Assembly: GCA_037501455.1 (NCBI GenBank)
Contig: CM074861.1
Location: forward strand, 91,923,001-91,987,000
From: Lantana camara
Taxonomy: Eukaryota > Streptophyta > Magnoliopsida > Lamiales > Verbenaceae
Reading direction: 5' to 3'
DNA: 64,000 nucleotides
Shown here piece after piece: positions 21,746 to 32,687 of the stretch. The number at the start of each line of letters is the position of its first letter. Positions within the stretch are counted from its first letter, which is position 1. The notes under the pieces are model-generated. The model ran no database searches and was not told the origin of the DNA. It was given only the letters and a program-made list of their open reading frames with translations. The position numbers and the translations under genes were made by a program.

Positions 21746-23335
21746 TCATACGACCTCCGTCTCTTCAAGTTTGGCCTGATCCTTCGGTCTATTCAAAAGA
21801 TAGGCCACAAAACATGTTGCACCGTCCCGGACCAGTCTACTAGCCTCGACAAAAGAAATAAACGGGCTTGACTTAACCTTCTCGCCCTTAAACACCACTG
21901 AACCGAAGGAAACTTTCTTCTCCCGACAATCCATCTGAGCCCCATACTTATACAACCAATCCATCCCCAAAATAACATCATACCTCTGCATAGGCATCTC
22001 AATCAATTCTTCCAGAAAGACTCGGCCTTCAAAGCTAATTGGACAACCCCGAAAAACCCTGTAAGATACCAAGCTACCACCAAGAGGGGAACTAACCACG
22101 TAATCATGCGCACATAAAGAAACAGGCAAGCACATAGTAGCAGCAATGTCCCAAGAAATAATTGAATGAGTATCCCCGGGATCAAATAATGCATGTAATG
22201 TAGTGCCATGGATGCTTATAGTAGCTTCGATCACAGCGTTTGGGTTGATATCCACAGCTTGCTCCTCCTCAGCTCCCAACGCATATGCCCTAGCTGGAAT
22301 TGCAGGCCTCAGATTGTCTTTCTTTTTCTGGCACGTGTTCACCATATGATCCGGTGCTCCACAAATGAAACACCTTTTATGAAGTCTGAAGCAATTATCC
22401 AAGTTGTGAGGACCCTTGCAAAAGGTACATTGCACTTTAGGTGGCGCCGGAAGTGCTAAAGGTTGCTTGGCTTGAGTTGGTCCCGCTGGTCTGAATGGTT
22501 TGTTCTGAGGCTTAGCCTGTTGAAAAGTTGGAAAGGCTGGCCTCTTTCCAAATTTATTCAAAGTCCCTGAACTGGACCCTTGCCCTGAATGTGCAGTCTT
22601 CCTCTTCAAAACCACTCTATCTTCGACCCTTAGAGCCTTATCAACTACTTTCGCCCACGTGCTCGTATTGGCTACTTCCAAAGCATCTTTCATGTCTTCA
22701 CGTAATCCTTGGAGAAACCGAGAGGCCTTCGTTTCATCATCATTGGCTATATTAGGGGCATAGCGGGAGAGTCTCTCAAATTCGTTGATATACTCAGTCA
22801 AAGACATACTCCCTTGTTTGAGATCCATAAATTCCCTTGAGCGCTGATTCCTTGTAGCTTTGGTAATATATTTGGTTTTGAATTCCTGAACAAATACCTC
22901 CCACGTGATCTCTTCTCCGGAGGCTTCCAACTTCCCTTGCACACTCGACCACCAACTGTAGGCCTGACCCTGGATCATGGTAAGTGTACATCGTAGCTTC
23001 TCCATAGGGCCACACGGTATGAGATTCCACACCCGGTTGGTTTGCACTAGCCATTCTTCCGCTTGAACGTCATTTCCACCAATGAAAACCGGTGGATTCT
23101 GATTTTTAAATTCCCGAACAAGAGCAGTAATAGCATTCCCTCCATGATTCCCAGCCTGAGGTGAATTATTCCTCTCCTGAGCTCTTTGATCCAAATATAC
23201 CGCTAATCTCTCCATAAAATTTTCGGGGTCCATTTGCAGTGGTGGTGGAGGGTTATTTTCATGTTGTGGAGAATGATCCCGGTGATGTCGATGTTCCGAA
23301 GATCTATCTCGACGAGGGTGTCGTCGTGGAGGCAT
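21746..23335 (-). CDS. Element B gag-protease polyprotein (529 codons, ends at a premature stop)
   Basis: Starts MPPRRHPRR about 175 bp inside the PBS. The gag capsid region has WWSSVQGKL and FMDLKQGSMSLTEYINEF (about residues 130-200). Two CCHC-type zinc knuckles follow around residues 300-335 (CTFC...HNLDNC and CFICGAPDHMVNTC). The aspartic protease motif LFDPGDTHS is near residue 390, where family members usually have A or S instead of the second D. The frame runs on into RT after one TGA, so gag-pro and pol were probably a single polyprotein. The reading frame is intact, but without pol it is non-functional as an element. It acts in cytoplasmic virus-like particles in known relatives. Confidence 0.9.
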   Translation of the reverse strand: MPPRRHPRRDRSSEHRHHRDHSPQHENNPPPPLQMDPENFMERLAVYLDQRAQERNNSPQAGNHGGNAITALVREFKNQNPPVFIGGNDVQAEEWLVQTNRVWNLIPCGPMEKLRCTLTMIQGQAYSWWSSVQGKLEASGEEITWEVFVQEFKTKYITKATRNQRSREFMDLKQGSMSLTEYINEFERLSRYAPNIANDDETKASRFLQGLREDMKDALEVANTSTWAKVVDKALRVEDRVVLKRKTAHSGQGSSSGTLNKFGKRPAFPTFQQAKPQNKPFRPAGPTQAKQPLALPAPPKVQCTFCKGPHNLDNCFRLHKRCFICGAPDHMVNTCQKKKDNLRPAIPARAYALGAEEEQAVDINPNAVIEATISIHGTTLHALFDPGDTHSIISWDIAATMCLPVSLCAHDYVVSSPLGGSLVSYRVFRGCPISFEGRVFLEELIEMPMQRYDVILGMDWLYKYGAQMDCREKKVSFGSVVFKGEKVKSSPFISFVEASRLVRDGATCFVAYLLNRPKDQAKLEETEVV

Positions 23336-23510
23336 ATTCTCTGTAAATCAGAAGATTCCAATTAATATGCGTGCGAGTCAGTACATGTCCATGTACACTA
23401 TTAACAAGAAATAAGCAAATAATCACATAAATGCACATAACCACGTTGTCCTAAGCCGTACGACCTAGACTCACCCGACTCGACTCTAGAGCTCCGGTGT
23501 TGCAACCGAG
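23336..23510 (-). other. Element B 5' leader
   Basis: Short untranslated segment between PBS and gag start; no conserved feature recognised. Confidence 0.6.
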
Positions 23511-23523
23511 AGCTCTGATACCA
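23511..23523 (-). other. Primer-binding site of element B
   Basis: Plus strand agctctgatacca, i.e. tggtatcagagct on the element strand, 8 bases from the LTR; complementary to initiator Met tRNA. Confidence 0.85.
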
Positions 23524-23531
23524 CTTTAAGA

Positions 23532-26399
23532 TATAGCGCCCGGAACGGTGGGCCACCACATCCCTCGCACCCAAACCCGAACCCACATATGAAATGGATT
23601 TCCATACATGAGTCCGAGTCTAAGCGAACGGGAACCTACACTTACACGCTAGGCTAAGCGGGGCTAAACTCGAACAGAGCGCGCAAACAAACAAAACAGA
23701 TATGCGGAAGCAGTAAACAGGATCTAAACGAGCTCATGCAAAAGAAACAATATCTATAACCCGTGGCTTAACAGCCCAAAATAGATACAAAATTCCAGTT
23801 CCAAAGTTATAATTCATACAAGATGCCAAAAGCAAAAGATATGTAATGCTACTCGACATAAACGGCTAAGTACGACTCGACTCGACGTACTTCCCCGCCT
23901 AGCTCGGCACACCTGAAAGGGAAAGGAGAGGGTCAGTCTCACAACTCGACTGAGTGAGGGGCTTAACACACCCACACCTTAAATACGTATAGAGCATAGC
24001 ACAAATCAAAAGCGATAGTCATGAATCGAGGCTAGGGTTTTGCACACCAAAACCACTTCCCAAAACTAACATATAGTAAGAAAAGAACCTATCTCGATCC
24101 ATAATCTATCAGTCAAAAAAAACAAAAGCCCGGCGAGAACGGACTATCCCTTACTCCTTTAAACATACATATCAAATCACAAATCCACCCTTGCATCCAT
24201 GGTGTATCGGGAATCAAACCCTAGCACCTACATTACCAAAAACATACGGGGTAGCTAACCCACGATATGCCTTCCCTGGTTATCCACCGAGGGCTCAAGA
24301 TATCACACCTTCCCAACCTTCCTATCGCACGTGAATATCTCAAATGAGAGCGTGTACAGAGGTCAAACCCGGCGACCCCGTGGTCGTCCCGGGCCTTCCT
24401 TACCCACATCTCCAGGACCCACAAACCATATCAAACCAAAATCCCATCTTTCAGGGCACACTCGCTCAACATAACAAAACGTACCAAAAAGGGATTCAAA
24501 ACTCAAGCTTATATATGCTCTTGCTTATATCGTTTCCATAAAGTTCAAATCTTCCACAAGATCACATACATAATTTAAGCACTCATATTTGAATATGTAT
24601 AACATATCCGCATGCGAGTGAGAAATCATCACATTATAGGCCATAGGTTAATAGCTAATAATTCCTAACCTCACCTTAACAAAAGAGACAAAAGGTAGGA
24701 TCGAACGGCAACCAACCACCTAAGCTTCGGGCTCTTGCGCGACCGGAAGAGGCTCTGAAACGCAAAAGAGAACAAGACCCGAGACTTAGACTCCAATATG
24801 AACCAGATAGACGCTCGGCAATGCTTGTGAATGCAAGGAATGCAAATGGAATGCATAAACATGCTAAATAAATCCTACCAATTCTTATTCACACAATTCA
24901 TATAAAATAAGGTTATAAGTTCAAAACAAGGCACATAACACATAATATAACAAGCTAACAATGCATACAAGTTATAAATGAAGAAAGAAAATACAAAGAA
25001 AAACAACGAAGCGATAAAACGAGCAAATGCCGCCGCCATATTTTCAAATGACACGGCCGTGTTGGGTTTTAGTTCAAAATGGACATGGCCGTGTCCGATT
25101 AAAATTAATTCAGGAGCTTAATCCGAGACGCTGACACGGCCGTGTCCTATTTTATAAAAATAATTTGATCCAAGTCGAGAGGCTGACACGGCCGTGTTGG
25201 CCCTTCGTCTTTGAAAAAAAATAACAGCAACAACAGTAACTCTGTGCAAAAAAAACAGGGGAAGTGGTAGAGCAAACACGCAGCACCATCAAGCAACCAT
25301 ATCAAGCTACAAAACTCATGCAAACCAAAGAAAATCACTTCATGATCAACATATATTCACCCAATCACTACAAAAGCTCAATAATCATCATAAATCTCAA
25401 GGATTCCTATGCAAGAATTTAAATTTCATCAATGGAAACTTCCACCATGCTCAACCATAATCAAAAGGGGAGTCATATAATCAAATTAGAGTCAAAAGGG
25501 ATCATATATATAACTTCAAATCAAAGCTTAACTCTAAGAAGCACAAGAGATCATCAAACCCTCAAGATACATGCCATGCTCCATAAATACACCAAACATA
25601 GCTCAAAGCATGGAATTAATAGCTCAAAATGATCATATAATCATGTACATATCAAATACTAACTTACCCCTTGAAGAAGTTGGAAGAAAATGGAGATTAG
25701 ATCTCAATCTCTCCTTGGTGTGAATAGTGACGGGTTGAAGGGTTTAGCTCCAAAGTTGCTACACCTTTCTCTCTTTCCTTGTATGTACTGATATGGAGAG
25801 AGGGAGGGATGAATATGCTGAGTTTTGGTGGGTTGTGGGGCCAAGCTTGAGGGTAATATGTCAAGAATTGAGGGACTAAAGCGCAAATGGGTAAAAGGTA
25901 GTCATATAAGAGCGACGTAAGTTTCCGATCGAATTTCGGAGTATCAAATGGTCTTAAAAGGTTATGAGGCTTAGTCCATCAAACCTGAATCATCGAAACG
26001 AGCTCAACGGTAGTGACGGAATTCGAATCCGAATTCCCGAGCCCAAGTTACACATATCGGAACCTAAGGTGCGCATAAAACGTTTTAGCCTCCTTTAGGT
26101 TCCAAACGAAACAAATAATTCAAAAGCTCAACGAATAAACTCGAGAACATATAACGAGCATAAATCAGAGTTCAAAACACGTAAATCTCCAACATAGTAA
26201 AAAAACGAAAAAAATTCTGAATTTAATTCAAGCACAAACGAATCGATCCATAACAAATTGCGTACATATTCAAATAAGAATCATTCAAATCCATAAGAAT
26301 ATTTAAAATAAGAATTAAAAGAGTAAAGAATATGAATTTAAATAATGTAAATCGCGCACATACGTCATACCTGTACGGTCTGAAAGTCGGGGTGTCACA
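23532..26399 (-). repeat. Element B 5' LTR (right)
   Basis: Length 2868 bp, identical in length to the left copy. It starts TATAGCGCC where the left copy has TGTAACGCC, so the canonical TG terminus has mutated to TA. Splice-donor-like GTAAGT (minus strand) at 25667-25662. Palindromes at 25051-25197. Confidence 0.92.
25051..25197. repeat. CGGCCG palindrome array in LTR B (right)
   Basis: Palindromes start at 25051, 25083, 25134 and 25186 (intervals 32, 51, 52). The first is perfect here, while its left-LTR counterpart has two substitutions. Confidence 0.9.
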
Positions 26400-26634
26400 A
26401 CAACTAAATCTGCTAGGTACTCTTTACCTTCAAACCCCACCAAACAATCTCTGACAACCTGATCCGTCTCAAGACTTCCACCCAAAGGTGAACTCACCAC
26501 ATAACAGGCAAACACAAAATATCAATTAATCCACAGGAAGTAAATGAATGCGTAGCTCCAGGATCAAATAATGCATGTATGTTCATGTTATGAATGCAGA
26601 TAGTACCTTCCACCACGGCGTTCGAGTCAGCTTC
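26400..26634 (-). pseudogene. Element A protease fragment
   Basis: Minus-strand sequence contains LFDPGATHSF, the aspartic protease active site of this gypsy lineage, followed by VVSSPLGGSL. It is the A segment trapped between the B insertion (left) and solo LTR C' (right). It continues the frame of the gag fragment at 28579-29570. Confidence 0.85.
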
Positions 26635-28578
26635 TGTTGGAAAACACGAATCAGAAAGCAGCGGAATTTAAAAAATTTTCCCAACAAAAGGACCTTGAAC
26701 TCGCAATCGTGTAACCAAATTCGTAAAGATAGAAAACTTACTTTTCTTTTATTCTTTCTTGAATCGTTTCAAGCCACCCAAGAACGCTCTTCACGCGGCT
26801 TGATCCCCTCTCCTTGGTAAAGCTCGAATCTTCAAACTTCTAACTTGAAGTCTCTAGAGAAAGTCCACCAACTTGATCACAATCTAACTAGTAAGGATGC
26901 TAGTTCTCTAGTTAGTGTTTAGGCTTAACCTAGGGTTTAATTTAATCTTGGAGAAAGGAAGGTGTTCAACACATGAACCAAGAATTGTCAATTAGCTCTA
27001 AAGGGGAGCATGAGCTCCCCTATATATAGGAAAGGGGAGGGGCGGCCGAACCTAGTCCTAATGGACAAAGGATTTGGTCCCTCTCTCTCCTATTACTTGA
27101 TGATCAAGTATTTTCCAACTTTGACTTTGAATTCTAATTCAAGTCAACTTTTAAGAGAGCTTAAAAAAATATCCAAACTATTTTTGGATAATTTTATACT
27201 TTATTTATTATAAAATAAATAACTTATTTTTATCTAATTAATTAATTCGTAATTAATTAACTAGATTATTTTCTCCAAAATTAGACTTTCTTTTTAATTC
27301 AAAATTAAACCAAAGTCTATTAAATAATTAACTAAATTAATCATTTAATATATATATAAATTCACGTGTGTGACACGTGTCACAAGGACACGTGTCACTC
27401 ACGTGACCCACACGTGTGGCTTCACACGTGTGGAACCCTCTAGGCTCGATTAACTCGTTTAATCATTTTCAAGCCTCAACTCATGTAACCAAGTTGTTGT
27501 GTGTGACCCTCTAGGTTCTCAATTCAATTAGCAGTGACCCTAATTAATTAATTCACTAATTAATTAATCAGTCCACAGATTAAACGACCATAGTCTAGCA
27601 ACAGGTGTTTAACCCCTAGCTGAATTGGAATGTTCGGATTCGACAAAACCTTTAAGTCATTGATTCATGTGAGATACAATCCTCCTACTTACTATCTCTC
27701 AACCAAGATCTAGGGTAAGGGAAAAATTAGAACCCTAATAATCCGGTCTTAAAGCTAAGTGCATTTCATATCCATTTGATCTCAATCTAAGAAACCCTTT
27801 TCTTGATGTCTTGATCTACTGCCTTGGCCAAGGACTCCATATGGCATATGAATGACTTACACAATAAGAGATCACCTTGCAAATGCAAGTGTAGGTCCTT
27901 TCTTGATTCTCATTCACTTTCATGAATCACTTGTGCAGCCCCAGCATAAGCCTTGAATCAGTTGTCTAAGGCGACACCCTTTAAAGCTTATACCTAAGAC
28001 TACAGAGTTAACTCATAAAGTGACAAGGAACCTCAAGTCTAAGGATCAATTAATCACATCAATGACTCGTGAGATATTTCCTAATCTGGAAGTTTCCATT
28101 TCCTGAAATAGAAACTTCCTTTCCCATTTAGGAATGTTCTCACACGGGGCACCTCAGTGAACTTACTTATTAAAGTAAGCACCCTCATGTATCACGCACG
28201 TATCAACTATACACTTTGCACCTCCATGAAACAAGGTGGTCCTTCTTAAGGGCGTGATCCCACAAGCAAGCCTTAGAGGAGTCAGGTTGACACTCCCACT
28301 GTCTGTAGGACTCATCGGCTTGGAGTATTTTACTAATCATGACTTATGTGATATAGGGCTCGTTTCATGAACCATTTCACCTAAATGGTAGAGTCCTAAA
28401 GCCATCAGGATTAGGGGAGTTCTCATACATGCACAGCTAAAGTAAACGCATACCAAACAAGAGCATATAAAGAAGTGTTGCCTCAATTCGTTATTTTATT
28501 CAAAGATTGTCTGTGATTACAATAAGGAAAAGCACAAAGCGGATATACAATCGGCTTTCTAGGGCACTATTCCTAACA
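26635..28578 (-). mobile_element. Solo LTR C' (C-family copia LTR) in element A
   Basis: Reverse-complement relative of LTR C, bounded by TGTTGG and CCTAACA. It is flanked by the 5-bp duplication gcttc (26630-26634 and 28579-28583). Length 1944 bp; it lacks the 327-bp block of element C. G-box palindromes at 27362-27434. A clean solo LTR left by LTR-LTR recombination. Confidence 0.92.
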
Positions 28579-29570
28579 GCTTCCACATCCTGCTCTTCAC
28601 CCGCGAGGGCATAAGCACGAGTTGGTATCATTGGTTTTTGAACTCCTGGTTGATATCCTGGAGTCTTATCGGGGTAGGCATTAGCCATGTGAGTTCCTTT
28701 CCCACAAATCAAACACTGACCCAACCTCTTGCGATAATTATTGTAGGAATGCGTGGGTCCTCCACAATACATGCATGGTGGCCTATCTTGTCGGGGTTCA
28801 GAAGGAGTCGGAGGTGCTCGTGTCTTAGATGGCGCAGTTCCCACAGCTCGAGGTTTCTTATTTTTCCCCTGGAATGACTGAGGAGTAGATGACATAGGCC
28901 TTTTTCCTTGTCTAAACCCGGATCCCTGGCCCATTTTCAGTCGAGGAATGGAATCCTTCTTCTTACATTCTTCTTCCTGCACCAACGCTCTTTGCACCGT
29001 GTCGGCGAAGGATTCAAAGTTATGGCCTGCATGTCCATGTCGGAGATCTTGTCTCAATCCAGCTATGACCTTCTTTGCCTTTCTCTTTTCATCCCATGTG
29101 ATGTGGGGTGCATACTTGCCAAGCCGATTGAAAAGAGAAAGATATTGGACGACCGTTCTATTTCCCTGTTTGAGAACCATAAACTCCTATTCCTTTCTCT
29201 TCTGAACATCCTCAGGCACAAAAGATTCTCTAAACTCTCGGGTAAAGACTTCCCAAGTAACCGCTTCTCCTTCCACTTTAAGTTTCTCCCTTGTGCGTTC
29301 CCACCTTGTGCGTTCCCACCAATCATAAGCCTCTCCGTCCAGCTGAAAGATAGCGAATTGAGCTTTCTCTTGGGATGTAAACTGCCGGACATTATAAATC
29401 CTCTCAATTCTAGTCAGCCATCCCTCTGATACCGCATCATCTACAGAACCGGAGAACCTTGGAGGGTTATAGCTTAAAAACAGCCCATGATGATCCCGGG
29501 GATTATGAGGAGGGGGAGCTTGCTGCTCGGCTGGTGGGTGTGGGGTAGCCTGAGCCCTTCTATGTTCCAC
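28579..29570 (-). pseudogene. Element A gag (one internal stop, both zinc knuckles damaged)
   Basis: Starts MEHRRAQATP at 29570. Gag capsid features include PPRFSGS, AYDWWERTR and VTWEVFTREF (residues about 35-115). An in-frame TAG at 29187-29189 precedes EFMVLKQGNRTV; the frame then continues to the C' insertion. Two zinc knuckles near 28790 and 28715 read CMYCGGPTH...Y and CLICGKGTH...Y, each with tyrosine where the last cysteine should be. A 15-bp tandem duplication (29291-29320) repeats five residues (TRWER). The C-terminus runs into LTR C' sequence, so the last residues of the open frame are not gag. Confidence 0.9.
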
Positions 29571-29887
29571 ATAATTTTATACTGCTTCCATGAAATGTTC
29601 CATATTCATAGGTGGTTGTTGTGGATTAGGAGATTGATTCGATGATGATGTCTCGGAGATCTTTCCCGATGTCTTCTTAGAGGTATCCTGTCAATTGGAA
29701 CACTAGAATGCATGCTGGGTTTAGTCTATGCATGAGAGTGTAAATAAATCTATCCATAATCAAAACCACGACTCACAGCACATATTCAAACAAAGGATGC
29801 AATTAGAACACGTTAACAGGTAGTTCCTAAAGCCGAACGATATAAACTGACTCAACACGACACTAGAGCCCGGGTTTGGCAACCCTA
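29571..29887 (-). other. Element A 5' leader
   Basis: Untranslated segment between gag and the PBS. It may include an upstream in-frame extension of gag (serine-rich), but no start can be decided. Confidence 0.5.
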
Positions 29888-29900
29888 GGCTCTGATACCA
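29888..29900 (-). other. Primer-binding site of element A
   Basis: Plus strand ggctctgatacca, i.e. tggtatcagagcc on the element strand, 8 bases from the LTR. Confidence 0.85.
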
Positions 29901-29908
29901 CTTAAGGA

Positions 29909-30762
29909 TGTAACGCCCGAGCTCGAGACGTCACATTCCCCGCGCCATAACCCGACCCGTATATGAAATTGAATTTTCATACACGTATCAAATCATAGCG
30001 GACAGGGATATACACACTCACTACGCCAGGCGGGACTAACCCTTAACTTACAATCAACACAATATAGCAGAGTAGTATAAAAGCGGAAGCAGATAAATCA
30101 TATTTCATATATTTGAGCTAAGCTCTATGTACCAACAAAATAATCAAGTGCTACCATCAACGGCCTCCACGGCCTAACGAGTCATGAACGCTCCATATTC
30201 ATATACAATAACCCATAAATATAAAATATAAGTGTAACGGAAAAGAAATGCTAGACATTATGCAAGACTCTCCCAAGACTCGTATCCCTCCTAGCATCTC
30301 TCACGGGCCAAAGAACTGAAAACAACTCCAGGTTCAGTCTTAGATAAACTGGTGGGTATAAAAGAGGCATAATATTATAATAATGCGGTATTTAAACACA
30401 TACATGCAAGCTATAATCACGTACGAGGTTTTAGGATAATTTCCCAAATGGGTGGATTCTAAATACAACGAATGGGATTATAACAATTCATTTTCATTCA
30501 TTAGGTCATTCGTGAGCCCGACGAGGGGGCAAAATCTCCAACCTTCACCTTGCGTATCATTAACATTCATTAGTTGGTGATCATGCATTCAATCTGTTGT
30601 GCTCATTCATTCGATCGTTCATTGGATCATTCATTTACACATTCTTCCTCCGGTTGGTGGACGGGTTTACAAGGCCCCGAACACCCATTCATTGTGGGTA
30701 GTGGGGTACATGAATCCCCAAAAGCCCGGTTCCCATCCTTCACTAATCTCCTAGTGAAGTCT
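29909..30762 (-). repeat. Element A 5' LTR, proximal part
   Basis: Starts TGTAACGCCCGAG next to the PBS and is collinear with the left LTR. It is interrupted by element K at 30763. The target duplicate aagtc is 30758-30762. Confidence 0.9.
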
Positions 30763-31363
30763 GTTGACCTCTTTGGTACTTCAATGGTAAGTTTTGATGC
30801 TTGCAAGATATTTGTGCATCTTTCTATATATTATTATATCACATGTTTTATTCTAGCATGGAAAGTTTATTTGAATTGCATAAAATCATACCTTAATTAC
30901 CTTGATTGTAAATCACGATTTTATGCAGCCCATAATTGATTTATTCCATACTTATATTTGTCACATGCTTAGAATCTTTATTAGTATGGAAAGTATTGAC
31001 CTGGTACTTTTGAATTTCGTCTGGAACTTCGCTGTAAATCTTTATTGTACTTGTGCTAATCTATTTGAGTGAAACAAGTTTTAAATCCTAAGTGAAAACT
31101 TGGGGACAGAATGTAGGTCTTCGGACTGAACCTGGATAAATTACCTTGTCATTTACTTGCTTTGCATACTTTCATCATTACACTACCTGGTACTTCGATA
31201 TTTCGTACCAGTAACTATTCCAAGCAAAGCACGCGCTTAACTCTGATAAACGGTTTTCTTAAAACCTTAATATTTCCGTAGCGTTTAATAAAGTTTATAA
31301 ATTTCTTAAAAAGGTTTTAAGGCCTAATTCAATCCCCCTTCTTAGGCAAACTCACATTCATCA
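30763..31363 (+). repeat. Element K 5' LTR with internal deletion
   Basis: Length 601 bp against 1098 bp for the 3' LTR. The missing part corresponds to 36542-37040 of the 3' LTR, bounded by the 4-bp repeat CTTT. It includes the TATA-like tatttaag near 36612. Confidence 0.92.
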
Positions 31364-31365
31364 AT

Positions 31366-31378
31366 TGGTATCAGAGCC
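31366..31378 (+). other. Primer-binding site of element K
   Basis: tggtatcagagcc, two bases after the LTR; initiator Met tRNA complement. Confidence 0.9.
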
Positions 31379-31423
31379 TCGTGCTCTATATATCTGGTTT
31401 AACGACCTTGAGTTAAAGATCTA

Positions 31424-32685
31424 ATGCCTTCTTCAAGTTTTGGCATGTTTGCAGAAGGAATGTCAAATACCAGGCCGCCACTCTTTGATGGAACCAACTA
31501 TGCATCATGGAAACATCGGATGCAAGAGTTCATTATATCATTGGATTATGCTAGATGATTGTAGAAGATGGACCGTTAGTTCCAATGAAAGGAGAAGGTG
31601 ATAAGCAAGTACCAAAGATGAAAAATGAGTATACCGTGGAGGATATGAAATCTCTCACCATGAATGCCAAAGCAAAGAACGTGATAGCATGTGCATTGGT
31701 GAAAGAGGAATACAATCGAGTAAGTACTTGTGAATCGGCCAAAGATATGTAGGACACATTACAAGTCACCCACAAAGGTACCAGTCAAGTCCGTGAGGAA
31801 AGAATTGCTTTGTTGCTGCACCAACTCGAATTGTTCACCATGAAACCTGATGAGAACATTAGTCAAATGAATGCACGGTTCATGGAGATTGTGAACACGC
31901 TTCATGCTCTTGGGCATCCGATTTCGGAGAAAGGAAAGGTGAGGAAGATCCATAGATCACTTCCTCAAGAATGGACACCAAAGGTGACTGCAATCCATGA
32001 AGCGAAAGACATCAACAACATGAACATGGGAGAACTCATTGGTTCTCTCACTGCCCACGAACTGGTACTTCTCAATAAACAAGTTACTTCCGGATCAAAA
32101 ACCAAAAAGGATATTGCATTTAGTTCTAATCAAGAAGAGGATGATGATGATCTAGAAGAATAAAAGATTGATGATGAGATGGCCATGATGGTTCGAAGAA
32201 TGAATAGACTTGCTGGTTTCAAAATGAAGTTCCAGAAAAATAAAAATCAACAAAGAACCAGCCAAGAAACAAGTAAGCTAATTATATGCTTTGAATGTGG
32301 TGAAATTGGACACAAAAAACCAGACTGTCCTAAACTCAAAAAGGCATCCAAATCCAACAAATCCACAAAGATCAAAGGCTTGAAAGTCAGCTTTGAAGAT
32401 TCAGATAGCGATCCCTTTGATGAAGAGGAGCTATGTCTTATGGCAAACAATGAGGTACATTTAAATTCTGATATTGATTCTGAAAATGAATTAAGTAAAG
32501 TTCTTGATGAAAAGAGAAAATTGGAAGAATAAATCAATTTTTTGAAGGAATCAAGTAAAAAGGATAAAATTGCTTTTGAGAACAAAATTGAATACCTTCA
32601 AAATGAAAAGACAATTATTGAAAGGAAAAGATAGTTTGTGAAAAGGAAGTTTTTAATTTAAAAAGACAAGTCAAAGGCAAATATA
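31424..32685 (+). pseudogene. Element K gag (broken)
   Basis: ATG at 31424 begins MPSSSFGMFAEG; PPLFDGTNYASWKHRM is the typical copia gag N-terminus. A frameshift near 31553 is followed by an open frame with stops at about 31750, 32161 and 32530. The zinc knuckle CFECGEIGHKKPDC (CX2CX4HX4C) is intact near 32290-32330. An acidic stretch (EEDDDDLEE) precedes it, and a coiled-coil-like K/E-rich region follows (32470-32640). A second CCHC knuckle, CFLCGRSGHTNMKC, lies in the next segment near 32818-32860. Confidence 0.9.
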
Positions 32686-32687
32686 CT

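Larger units (their letters stand above)
15969..26399 (-). mobile_element. Element B: Ty3/gypsy LTR retrotransposon nested in A
   Basis: A complete minus-strand element between two 2868-bp LTRs (15969-18836 and 23532-26399). It is flanked by the 5-bp duplication acaac (15964-15968 and 26400-26404). It interrupts the protease/RT linker of A. PBS at 23511-23523 and purine tract at 18837-18856. The interior encodes one long gag-pro-pol frame with few breaks. The domain set and C-terminal STWETEE motif indicate the same chromovirus-like lineage as A, but a distinct family. LTR divergence is a few percent, less than in A. Confidence 0.93.

Noticed and set aside
29888..29900. tRNA-like sequence tggtatcagagcc at several places
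   Set aside because: Only 13 bases matching the tRNA 3' end; these are primer-binding sites, not tRNA genes.
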